The position numbers were made by a program, and so were the translations under genes. 64,000 nt of DNA from Arcticibacter sp041902385 (GTDB lineage: Bacteria; Bacteroidota; Bacteroidia; Sphingobacteriales; Sphingobacteriaceae). The stretch spans positions 1,798,001 through 1,862,000 of the forward strand of contig NZ_CP169244.1 in the NCBI RefSeq assembly GCF_041902385.1, given 5' to 3'. Shown here piece by piece: positions 52,281 to 60,101 of the stretch (position 1 is the stretch's first letter; every line of letters begins with the position of its first letter). The notes under the pieces were generated by a model that saw only the letters and a program-made list of their open reading frames with translations, was not told the DNA's origin and searched no databases.

Positions 52281-53369
52281 ATGCCAGGAAAGTTATTTGT
52301 TCGAAAGGTTATTCTGCTGCTTACGTGGGTTTTGCTCTGCGTCTCGTTTATGAGAGCTGAGAATGTGTCTAACCGTTTTTTTTCGCCTGCCGATCATCTT
52401 ATCCGGTACACCGGCCGTTTTGATTTTACAAATCCGCGGCTGCCCCGCGCCTGGGCGCCAGGTGTCTATATAGAAGTGGGTTTTACTGGCCCATACTGCG
52501 AAATTGTGCTGCATGACGAGGAACTTTACGGAAAGTTCCATAACTATATCATTGTGGTGATTGACGGAGGCGAGACTAAGAGGATGAAGTTGGATGGTAA
52601 AGTGAACAGGATAAAGGTAGCCGAAAATCTTCCGGGCAAAAAGCACAGGCTTCTTGTTTGTAAAGGCACGGAAGCAAATATTGGATACCTGGAGTTCGCC
52701 GGGATCTACTGCCAGGGGCTCTGGCAGCTTCCTGCAAAGCCGGTCCGCAAGATCGAGTTTGTTGGCAACTCAATCACCTGCGGTACCGGAAGCGATACCT
52801 CATTGGTTCGCTGCGGTCAGGGAGAATGGTATGATCAGCATAATGCCTGGATGGCTTATGGGCCGTTAACGGCAAGAGCTCTTAAGTCGCAGTGGCACCT
52901 TTCGTCGTACTCCGGGATCGGTCTGGTAAAGAGCTGCTGCGATCTGAAAATGGTGATGCCCTACGTTTTTGACAAGGTCAACATGCGTGATAATGTGATT
53001 TCCTGGGACTTTAGGAAGTATCAGCCGGATGTGCTGACGGTCTGCCTTGGACAGAATGACGGTATCCTCGATTCTGCGCTTTTTTGTTCCCGGTATGTAT
53101 CATTTATACAAAGCTTGCGAAAATACTATCCCGGGGCTACATTGGTCTGTTTGACGAGCCCAATGGCCGACGAAAAGCTGGCCGCGTCGCAAAAGAAGTA
53201 TTTGACAGCCATAGTGCAAGTGCTGGCCAAAAGCGGAGACCGGCAGGTGTACAGCTATTTCTTTTCAAGACGCTATCATAAGGGCTGCGGAGATCATCCC
53301 GATTTGCGTGAGCACCAGGAAATAGCCGCAGAGCTGACGGGCTTCGTCCGAAAAATAAAAGGCTGGTGA
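52281..53369 (+). CDS. CE2-type SGNH acetyl esterase
   Basis: A 362-residue secreted enzyme with an N-terminal signal (about 1-27). A beta-jelly-roll (about 35-150: FDFTNPRLPRAWAPGVYIEV) precedes the SGNH domain. The nucleophile Ser is in FVGNSITCGTGSD, the oxyanion Asn in CLGQNDGIL, and the catalytic Asp-His in GDHPDLREH. This two-domain order defines carbohydrate esterase family 2. It removes O-acetyl groups from mannan or xylan; mannan fits here. The ATG at 52281 is chosen because the frame upstream lies inside the GH26 gene. Confidence 0.9.
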   Translation: MPGKLFVRKVILLLTWVLLCVSFMRAENVSNRFFSPADHLIRYTGRFDFTNPRLPRAWAPGVYIEVGFTGPYCEIVLHDEELYGKFHNYIIVVIDGGETKRMKLDGKVNRIKVAENLPGKKHRLLVCKGTEANIGYLEFAGIYCQGLWQLPAKPVRKIEFVGNSITCGTGSDTSLVRCGQGEWYDQHNAWMAYGPLTARALKSQWHLSSYSGIGLVKSCCDLKMVMPYVFDKVNMRDNVISWDFRKYQPDVLTVCLGQNDGILDSALFCSRYVSFIQSLRKYYPGATLVCLTSPMADEKLAASQKKYLTAIVQVLAKSGDRQVYSYFFSRRYHKGCGDHPDLREHQEIAAELTGFVRKIKGW

Positions 53370-53389
53370 AATGCTGAATAAAAGAACTA

Positions 53390-53715
53390 ATGAGAATTAA
53401 ACTAACGGTATTGCTGCTCTTATTGGGGGCTATTGCCTTCGGACAGCAGCGTGATTCTCGCCGCAAGGCGGAAGAGGCGAAGAAGCGACAAGCAGAGGAG
53501 GAGTATCGCCTTCACAATGACTGGGCATACCTGGGCCGGTATGCGGAGCCCAACCGTAACCTCAAAGCTCCGGCGGCTGGAGAGAAGCGGGTGATCTTCA
53601 TGGGAAACTCTATCCGGAGCTTACCTACGACGGGGTTCATCCCAACAAAGCGGGATATGCTGTGATGCAGCCGCTTGCAGAGAAAGCAATTGCAGCGGCT
53701 CTTCAATTAAAATAG
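53390..53715 (+). pseudogene. SGNH/GDSL hydrolase with the core deleted
   Basis: The start (signal LLLLLGAIAFGQ, charged helix, then DWAYLGRYAEPNRNL and the block I motif RVIFMGNSI) is that of a secreted SGNH hydrolase. It then jumps at 53614, in another frame, to the C-terminal block V: PELTYDGVHPNKAGYAVMQP and the end LQLK, stop 53713-53715. About 120 residues with the oxyanion Gly and Asn blocks are missing. The plus-strand frame stops early at 53663-53665. It was probably a second esterase of the mannan locus and is now dead, unless the gap is an assembly fault. Confidence 0.8.
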
Positions 53716-53761
53716 TACACTGAATTATAAACCTGGGTTTTTGCCCTTACCGAAACTTTCG

Positions 53762-55159
53762 ATGGAATACGACAAAATTAGATTTAAGGAAAAAGTTGGT
53801 TATGGTCTTGGTGATGCTGCATCATCTATGTTCTGGAAGATGTTCAGCATGTATCTGCTCATCTTTTATACAGACGTTTTCGGGATCTCTGCCGCTGCTG
53901 CAGGAACGATGTTCCTGATCACCCGCATATGGGATTCCTGCTTTGACCCGGTAGTTGGGATCATTGCTGACCGTACCCGGTCCAAGTACGGTAAGTTCAG
54001 GCCCTACTTGCTATGGGTCGCCGTTCCATTTGGCGTGATTGCGGTGTTCACATTTGCAACTCCTTCTTTTTCGGAGGGAGGGAAGCTGGTCTATGCCTAT
54101 GTGACTTACTCCCTGATGATGATGATCTATTCGCTTATCAATGTTCCGTATGCTTCCCTTTTGGGGGTGATGTCTGACAAAGGGTCAGAGCGAACGGCCC
54201 TCTCGTCTTACCGGATGGTCTTTGCATTTGCGGGGAGCTTGCTCGCACTCGGGCTGATAGAGCCTCTGCTGCACTTTTTTGGAATTGAGTCTGATCCAAG
54301 CAGAGCCTGGCTTCTGTCTATTGTGGTGCTCGCCTGTATTGCTGTGTTCTTCTTCTGGCTGTGTTTCTCCTGGACGCGCGAACGTGTAGAGCCGGCTGCC
54401 AATGTGCAAAGCAATCTGCGCGAAGATGTGAAGGATCTTTTGAAGAACCGCCCCTGGTGGATCCTGCTGGGCGCGGGCATCTCTGCTTTGGTCTTTAACT
54501 CTATCCGGGATGGGGGAGCCGCTTTCTATTTCAAATACTACATTGCTTCCGGGCAGAACGAAGCGGGGGGCTGGATGGGATCAGGCTTTTCGCTCACAAC
54601 CATTTACCTCGTGCTGGGACAGGCAGCTAATATTATAGGCGTTATTCTTGCTACTCCTTTATCTAATAAAGTTGGAAAGAAAAAGACATTTGCGGGAGTG
54701 ATGGTCATCGCAACAGCTTTGAGCGTTGCCTTTTATTTCTTTGACAGCAGGCACATTATGCTGATCATGCTTTTTCAGGTTTTAATCAGTATATGTGCGG
54801 GAAGCATCTTTCCTCTGCTCTGGTCAATGTACGCTGATATTGCCGACTTCTCCGAATGGAAGAATGGCCGCAGGGCAACGGGACTCATCTTCTCCTCCTC
54901 GTCTATGTCTCAAAAGTTCGGGTGGACAATCGGAGGGGCAGCAACGGGCTGGCTGCTGGGCTACTACGGGTTTCAGGCTAACACTGCTCAAAGCGATGCG
55001 GCGCAGGAGGGCATCAGGCTGATGCTAAGTTTCTTACCGGCAGTCGGGACTGCGCTGTCGGTGTTCTTTATTGTATTCTATCCCCTTAGCGAGTCAAAGA
55101 TGGATAAGATCTCCGGTGAACTGAGGGAGCAAAGACGGAGTGTAAAAGAACTGGCTTAA
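53762..55159 (+). CDS. MFS/GPH-type sugar:cation symporter
   Basis: A 465-residue inner membrane protein with twelve helices. It starts YDKIRFKEKVGYGLGDAASS and has the DPVVGIIADRTRSKYGKFRPY loop that marks the glycoside-pentoside-hexuronide (GPH) family. It should bring mannobiose or mannosyl-oligosaccharides, made by the GH26/GH5 enzymes, into the cytoplasm with Na+ or H+. ATG 53762 was taken; an upstream ATG adds seven residues. Its 3' end overlaps the convergent AraC gene by four bases. Confidence 0.92.
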   Translation: MEYDKIRFKEKVGYGLGDAASSMFWKMFSMYLLIFYTDVFGISAAAAGTMFLITRIWDSCFDPVVGIIADRTRSKYGKFRPYLLWVAVPFGVIAVFTFATPSFSEGGKLVYAYVTYSLMMMIYSLINVPYASLLGVMSDKGSERTALSSYRMVFAFAGSLLALGLIEPLLHFFGIESDPSRAWLLSIVVLACIAVFFFWLCFSWTRERVEPAANVQSNLREDVKDLLKNRPWWILLGAGISALVFNSIRDGGAAFYFKYYIASGQNEAGGWMGSGFSLTTIYLVLGQAANIIGVILATPLSNKVGKKKTFAGVMVIATALSVAFYFFDSRHIMLIMLFQVLISICAGSIFPLLWSMYADIADFSEWKNGRRATGLIFSSSSMSQKFGWTIGGAATGWLLGYYGFQANTAQSDAAQEGIRLMLSFLPAVGTALSVFFIVFYPLSESKMDKISGELREQRRSVKELA

Positions 55160-56031
55160 ACGAATATCCGGGTCCCTGCAAAATTTTCTCTGAATTCCCT
55201 TGGCGTGCAGTTCTTTTTCTTCTTGAATAATCTGTTGAAGTTGGAGATGTTGTTGAACCCGCAGTTATAGGATACTTCTGAAATAGAGTGAGTCGTGTCA
55301 ATGAGCATGCGCGAGGCATGACCTAATCGTATCTCGTTTAAGCTGTCTATGAAGGTATTTCCTGTCCGCTTCTTTATGAAACGGCTGAACGAGACTTCTG
55401 TCATGTTAACAAGTTTTGCTATGTCCTTCAGGTTGATCTCTTTGTCGTAGTTGCTGTTCATGTAGTCGAATGCTTTTTCGAGACGGCGGCTGTTGTAATT
55501 ATACTGCTGATCGCTGTTGAATGAGGAGTCAGAAAGAGTACGGATGTTGCGGGATATAGACAAGTCATAAAGAATACTCATAAGTTCCATTACACCGTGA
55601 AAGCCGTTCATGTGATTGAGGGTCCTGATTCGATCGCAAACAGATTGGATCGTTTCCCTCGGAAAGGATATGCCCTTTTTGGATCGCTCAAACATCTTTC
55701 GGATAAAGCTTAGCTGGTTACGTTTGAGGAACTTATCGTCAAACAGGTCTTTATGCCATTGAATTGTTACTTCTGTGATCTCCTGACTGGTGCATTCGTG
55801 AGTGAACCAGGCGTGTTGGAGGTTCGATCCGACGAGAACAAGCTCGACGTCATCGATGACGTCAATATGGTCGCCGATCACCCTCTTAGCGCCTTTGGCG
55901 TTCAGAATAAGGTTTAGCTCGAACTCGTCATGATAATGCAGCGGGAAATTGAAGTCTTTTTTGACGCGTGAAAATAATGTGTAACAGTCGCTCTGCGTTA
56001 AAGGTGTGATTTCTTTTATTGCTGTTTTCAT
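55156..56031 (-). CDS. AraC-family transcriptional regulator of the mannan locus
   Basis: A 291-residue regulator. The N-terminal half is a cupin-like sensor (DFNFPLHYHDEFELNLILNAKG). The C-terminal half has two helix-turn-helix units: INLKDIAKLVNMTEVSFSRFIKK and HSISEVSYNCGFNNISNFNRLFKKKKNCTPREFRENF. It lies between the symporter and the phosphorylase and probably senses a mannan-derived sugar. The dyads before susC and the GTATTAGT motif before the small ORF at 56208 are candidate sites. Opposite orientation to the rest of the locus. Confidence 0.9.
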   Translation of the reverse strand: MKTAIKEITPLTQSDCYTLFSRVKKDFNFPLHYHDEFELNLILNAKGAKRVIGDHIDVIDDVELVLVGSNLQHAWFTHECTSQEITEVTIQWHKDLFDDKFLKRNQLSFIRKMFERSKKGISFPRETIQSVCDRIRTLNHMNGFHGVMELMSILYDLSISRNIRTLSDSSFNSDQQYNYNSRRLEKAFDYMNSNYDKEINLKDIAKLVNMTEVSFSRFIKKRTGNTFIDSLNEIRLGHASRMLIDTTHSISEVSYNCGFNNISNFNRLFKKKKNCTPREFRENFAGTRIFV

Positions 56032-56207
56032 TGTTTTAGGTTTATATGCTCTGTCGAGAGATAAAAGAATACAGATGTAAATTTAATAAAAAACGGCAAT
56101 TCAAAAAGCTTTTAGTGGGGGTTGTTTTTCTATATGGCCATAATTAATATTTGAATCGGTTAAAAAAGTATTAGTAACGGCATAAAAGGGTATCTATTTT
56201 TACCCCT
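56032..56207. promoter_or_regulatory. Divergent regulatory region between araC-type gene and phosphorylase
   Basis: AT-rich. Holds GTATTAGT (56168-56175, also seen before susC near 37456-37463) and a GGGTA/TACCC stem (56188-56192 and 56201-56205). Together with the small ORF that follows it fills the gap between the two genes. Confidence 0.4.
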
Positions 56208-56345
56208 ATGAAGCTAAACCAATTAAACTATTTTCTTTTGTTTTTCAGGTTGGCGGTCATATCCTGCAAAGAAGAGAGCAGGTTAGACAATCACAAATCA
56301 CATAAGTCTTTTAAAACAGGAGCTGAGACACTAAGAATAATATAA
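56208..56345 (+). CDS. Possible 45-aa lipoprotein or remnant before the phosphorylase
   Basis: ATG 56208 to TAA 56343-56345, one base before the phosphorylase ATG. The product (MKLNQLNYFLLFFRLAVISC, then KEESRLDNHKSHKSFK) has a hydrophobic core and a lipobox-like AVISC (Cys20). It looks like the leader end of a lipoprotein whose body was lost, or a real micro-lipoprotein. Close spacing would couple its translation to the next gene. Confidence 0.4.
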   Translation: MKLNQLNYFLLFFRLAVISCKEESRLDNHKSHKSFKTGAETLRII

Positions 56346-56346
56346 G

Positions 56347-57555
56347 ATGAACGAGTTTGAACAAAGATTAGAAAAACTGGAAAGTCTGCACAGTGAGCTA
56401 TTGATGAGGCCTAACCGTAAAGCTGAGCTGGGGAATGGCATCTTTTATAGATACGTACACCCTGTCCTTACCGCAGGCCACGTCCCTCTGATGTGGCGTT
56501 ACGACCTGAATCCAGAAACGAATCCCTATCTGATGGAACGTTTTGGAATTAATGCGGCCTTCAATGCAGGTGCAATTAAGCTGGACGACAAGTACGTTCT
56601 GATGGCGCGGGTAGAGGGAGCTGATCGTAAGTCTTTCTTTGCTGTAGCTGAAAGCCCTAACGGGGTAGATAATTTCAAGTTCAGGGAGTATCCGGTGAGA
56701 ATGCCACAAACAGACGATCCCGATGTAAATGTGTATGACATCAGGCTTACCCGACATGAGGATGGATGGATCTACGGACTGTTTTGTACAGAAAGAAAGG
56801 ATCCGTCTGCCCCGCCTCATGACCAGTCTATGGCGGTAGCAGCGTGTGGAATAGCCCGAACGAGAGATCTGGACCAATGGGAACGTCTGCCGGACCTGAT
56901 GACCCCTTCGCCTCAGCAAAGGAATGTCGTTCTGCATCCGGAATTTGTCGACGGCAAGTATGCGTTTTACACCCGTCCTCAGGATGGTTTCATTGAAGCG
57001 GGTACAGGCGGAGGAATAGGCTTCGGATTATCTCAAACTATCGAGAATCCTGTGATTGATTCGGAAGTTATCATTGATAATAAAGCTTATCATACGGTTT
57101 ACGAGGCAAAGAACGGTGCTGGTCCGGCTCCTATCAAAACCAGACAAGGCTGGTTGCACCTTGCTCACGGGGTGCGCAACACTGCAGCCGGGCTAAGATA
57201 TGTACTTTATATGTTTATGACAGACCTTCACGACCTGACAAAAGTGACCCACAAACCGGGTGGGTATTTCCTTGCTCCCGAGGGAGAAGAGCGTGTGGGA
57301 GATGTATCAAATGTGGTATTTAGTAATGGCTGGATAGCCGACGATGATGGCACCGTTTATATCTATTATGCATCTTCTGACACCAGGATGCATGTTGCAA
57401 CAAGTACGGTAGATAAACTCGTAGATTACGTTTTGCATACCCCGGAAGATGGTTTTCGCTCATCTTCATCAGTAGAAACAGTTTGCAAAATTATCGACAG
57501 CAACAAGCAGTTGATGCAGGGGAAGTGGTATCAGTCAGCCATTATCGACAAATAG
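56347..57555 (+). CDS. mgp: GH130 4-O-beta-D-mannosyl-D-glucose phosphorylase
   Basis: A 402-residue cytoplasmic enzyme (no signal). It has the GH130 group 1 pattern: FYRYVHPVLTAGHVPLMWRYDLNPETNPYL, NAAFNAGAIKLDDKYVLMARVEG, VYDIRLTRHEDGWIYG with the catalytic Asp, and FCTERKDPSAP. It splits mannosyl-glucose with phosphate to mannose-1-phosphate and glucose. The next gene, an epimerase, makes its substrate from mannobiose. The same pair occurs in Bacteroides fragilis and Ruminococcus. Confidence 0.93.
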   Translation: MNEFEQRLEKLESLHSELLMRPNRKAELGNGIFYRYVHPVLTAGHVPLMWRYDLNPETNPYLMERFGINAAFNAGAIKLDDKYVLMARVEGADRKSFFAVAESPNGVDNFKFREYPVRMPQTDDPDVNVYDIRLTRHEDGWIYGLFCTERKDPSAPPHDQSMAVAACGIARTRDLDQWERLPDLMTPSPQQRNVVLHPEFVDGKYAFYTRPQDGFIEAGTGGGIGFGLSQTIENPVIDSEVIIDNKAYHTVYEAKNGAGPAPIKTRQGWLHLAHGVRNTAAGLRYVLYMFMTDLHDLTKVTHKPGGYFLAPEGEERVGDVSNVVFSNGWIADDDGTVYIYYASSDTRMHVATSTVDKLVDYVLHTPEDGFRSSSSVETVCKIIDSNKQLMQGKWYQSAIIDK

Positions 57556-57556
57556 T

Positions 57557-58765
57557 ATGGAAACGGGTTTTAATCTGGGTGGCTACAGGGAGGAGCTTGA
57601 GGAAGAGCTTGCAAATATTCTCGACTATTGGATGGCATTTACCCCTGACAAAGAGAATGGAGGGTTCATCGGCCGTATCAATAATGATAATGTCCCTGAC
57701 GCTCATGCTCCCAAGGGGGCGGTCATGCACGCTCGTATTCTGTGGTCATTTTCGGCTGCTTATCCCATTGCTGGTAAGGAGGAGTACCTCTCGTATGCCA
57801 ACCGTGCCTGGCGATATCTGAAAGACCGGTTCCTCGACGAAGAGTTTGGCGGTGTTTACTGGACGCTTGATTATACGGGACAGCCGCTCGACACAAAGAA
57901 GCAGGTTTATGCCATCGCCTTTGTGATCTATGCATTAGCCGAATATTACAAGATTTCGGCTTTGGACGAGGTGAAGTTGGTCGCGATCGGTCTTTATCGC
58001 GATTTGGTTCGCCATGCCTTTGACGAGGTGGAAGGCGGATACTTCGAGGCTTTTACCCGCGACTGGAAGGATATCGCAGATCTGAGGCTGAGTGAAAAGG
58101 ATGCAAATGAGAAGAAGAGCATGAATACGCATCTTCATGTTCTGGAGGCATATACTAACCTCTTCAGGATCTGGCCGGATGAGGAGCTGAACAGGCAGAT
58201 CCTTCAGTTACTCCGAAACTTTCGTGAATACATTATCGATGGTGCTGCTCACCACCTGATTTTATTTCAGGATGAACAATGGAACCCAAAGTCGCGCACG
58301 ATATCCTTTGGCCACGACATTGAAGCGGCCTGGCTTTTACTTGAGGCAGCTGAAGTAATTGGGAATGCGGAACAAGTTGCTGATTTTAAGCAGATTTCTT
58401 TGGATATGGCAACAGCTTCCCGGGAAGGTTTGGATCAAAACGGGGGCATGTTCTATGAGCTTGAGCCTTGTACTGGCCACATGGTGAGAGAGAAACACTG
58501 GTGGGCGCAAGCAGAGGCGATGGTGGGTTTCTTCAATGCCTGGCAGATCAGCGCCGATGTTAGCTTCTTGAGAGATTCTCTGGCTGCCTGGGAGTTTGTA
58601 AAGCGTTGTATTCTGGATAAGAAAAATGGCGAGTGGTTTTGGGGAATAGATGAACATGGGCATGTAATGGAACAGGAGGATAAAGCGGGGATTTGGAAGT
58701 GCCCCTATCATAATAGTCGTGCTTGTCTGGAAGTGATGAGGCGTATTGGGATAGGTCTAAGCTAG
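57557..58765 (+). CDS. ce: Cellobiose/mannobiose 2-epimerase (AGE superfamily)
   Basis: A 402-residue (alpha/alpha)6-barrel enzyme of the N-acylglucosamine 2-epimerase superfamily. Catalytic and binding residues seen: NTHLHVLEAYT, FGHDIEAAWLL, HWWAQAEAMVGF and WKCPYHNSRACLEV. It turns the reducing-end mannose of mannobiose into glucose. ATG is one base after the phosphorylase stop, so they form a metabolic pair. Last gene of the mannan locus. Confidence 0.93.
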   Translation: METGFNLGGYREELEEELANILDYWMAFTPDKENGGFIGRINNDNVPDAHAPKGAVMHARILWSFSAAYPIAGKEEYLSYANRAWRYLKDRFLDEEFGGVYWTLDYTGQPLDTKKQVYAIAFVIYALAEYYKISALDEVKLVAIGLYRDLVRHAFDEVEGGYFEAFTRDWKDIADLRLSEKDANEKKSMNTHLHVLEAYTNLFRIWPDEELNRQILQLLRNFREYIIDGAAHHLILFQDEQWNPKSRTISFGHDIEAAWLLLEAAEVIGNAEQVADFKQISLDMATASREGLDQNGGMFYELEPCTGHMVREKHWWAQAEAMVGFFNAWQISADVSFLRDSLAAWEFVKRCILDKKNGEWFWGIDEHGHVMEQEDKAGIWKCPYHNSRACLEVMRRIGIGLS

Positions 58766-58778
58766 CTGGTTGTCTTTC

Positions 58779-59699
58779 TTAGCTTCTGGTGTCATTACCA
58801 TGGTAAATGCTGAGATAGCTGTCGTAGCGGCTCGGTTCTATTTCTCCATCTTCAACAGCTGAAAGCACTGCACAGCCAGGTTCATTGATGTGACGGCAGT
58901 TATTAAAACGGCAGCTGTTCATTCGCTCGCGTATCTCGGGGAAGAAGTGACCCAATTCCTGCTGTTCTATGTCGATGATGCCGAGCTCGCGGATCCCAGG
59001 AGTGTCGACCAAATAGCCCCCTTCCGGCAGGATATGCATTTCTGCGAAGGTCGTAGTATGTTGCCCTTTATCGCTCCACTCAGATATCTCCCCCGTTTTT
59101 AGTTCTATACCCGGAATAAGCTGGTTGATAAGGGTAGATTTTCCCACGCCTGAATGCCCTGAAAATAGCGTGACCTTGTCGTGCAGCAAGCTCCGGACCT
59201 GGTCTAGGTTCATTCCTTCCAGGGCCGACACGTGATAGCAGGGATATCCTATGCCTGTATAGATGTCTTCATAGGCTGCCAAAATCTCCAGACCTTCTTC
59301 ACTGAACAAGTCCAGCTTGTTGAAAATGAGAGCGGCTGGGATGTCGTAAGCTTCAGCAGTGACCAGAAACCGGTCGATAAACCCCAGAGACGTCCGGGGA
59401 GAGGCTAGGGTGACAACGAGCAGGGCCTGATCCAGATTGGCTGCGATGATCTGGGCCTGCTTTGAAAGATTCACTGATTTTCGGATAATATAATTTTTCC
59501 GTTCTTCAAGTTTTGTAATTACCGCTGTGTCCTGCGCGCTCTCCATCTCGATCTCCACGTGATCTCCTACTGCAACAGGATTTGTGGTTTTTATATCTTT
59601 CGTACGGAACTTTCCCTTAATGCGGCAATCCACAACGGTTCCGTCCATTGTCCTGACCTGATACCAGCTCCCCGTTGATTTAATGACCAATCCTTTCAT
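58779..59699 (-). CDS. rsgA: Ribosome small subunit-dependent GTPase A
   Basis: A 306-residue circularly permuted GTPase that checks late 30S assembly. Order is OB fold (about 1-70), then G4 FNKLDLF, G1 GHSGVGKST and G3 VDTPGIRELG, with the C-terminal zinc site CRFNNCRHINEPGCAV. It is convergent with the epimerase gene and outside the mannan locus in function. Complete. Confidence 0.96.
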   Translation of the reverse strand: MKGLVIKSTGSWYQVRTMDGTVVDCRIKGKFRTKDIKTTNPVAVGDHVEIEMESAQDTAVITKLEERKNYIIRKSVNLSKQAQIIAANLDQALLVVTLASPRTSLGFIDRFLVTAEAYDIPAALIFNKLDLFSEEGLEILAAYEDIYTGIGYPCYHVSALEGMNLDQVRSLLHDKVTLFSGHSGVGKSTLINQLIPGIELKTGEISEWSDKGQHTTTFAEMHILPEGGYLVDTPGIRELGIIDIEQQELGHFFPEIRERMNSCRFNNCRHINEPGCAVLSAVEDGEIEPSRYDSYLSIYHGNDTRS

Positions 59700-59808
59700 C
59701 GCGAGTGTAAAGGTAGTAAAACAACAGCAGTCGTGAAGGGTTCAGAGTTTTTGAACTTGTGTATCTCCATTGCTTTTTTTTAACTTTTGCAAAAAAAGTG
59801 TTCAATTG

Positions 59809-59841
59809 TTTGCAATATTGATTGTCGACTTCTTATATTTA
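59809..59841 (+). promoter_or_regulatory. thr operon promoter
   Basis: TTTG (59809-59812), 21-base spacer and TATATTTA (59834-59841), one mismatch from TAnnTTTG. The leader peptide ATG is 12 bases further. Confidence 0.55.
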
Positions 59842-59853
59842 GAAACGGAAACA

Positions 59854-59937
59854 ATGATAAAGAAAGTTTATACCATTATTATTACGATTATTACCACCGG
59901 GACAGAATACTCAGGAGGAAGATCGTATATGGCATAA
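59854..59937 (+). CDS. thrL: thr operon leader peptide
   Basis: A 27-residue ORF: start MIKKVYTIIITIITTGT (residues 1-17), end EYSGGRSYMA. Of residues 7-17, ten are Thr or Ile, the two amino acids whose charged tRNAs signal the state of this pathway. The ORF spans the antiterminator strand of the attenuator and ends before the terminator. It matches the plan of enterobacterial ThrL without sharing its sequence. A stall at Thr/Ile codons would let the antiterminator form. Confidence 0.85.
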   Translation: MIKKVYTIIITIITTGTEYSGGRSYMA

Positions 59938-59997
59938 TCTAAAGCATAAAAAACCATACAAGCGCCTTCCTCCTGAAAAGGGAAGGCGCTTTTTTTT
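59911..59997 (+). promoter_or_regulatory. Transcription attenuator of the thr operon
   Basis: Terminator: AAGCGCCTTCC (59960-59970) pairs with GGAAGGCGCTT (59981-59991), then a T run to 59997. Antiterminator: TCAGGAGGAAG (59911-59921) is exactly complementary to CTTCCTCCTGA (59966-59976), which overlaps the terminator's left arm, so the two forms exclude each other. Confidence 0.85.
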
Positions 59998-60101
59998 AAC
60001 ACTTAACTGATGAAACCATCATGCGCGTTCCACAAAAGAGAAATGAATAGAAACTCGCCGCACATGATAGCTTCATTGCCATTAAAAAACAAATTATTGT
60101 A

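Noticed and set aside
45016..58765. Horizontal transfer of the mannan locus
   Set aside because: Base composition and codon style look like the flanks, and no integrase, tRNA site or direct-repeat border is visible.
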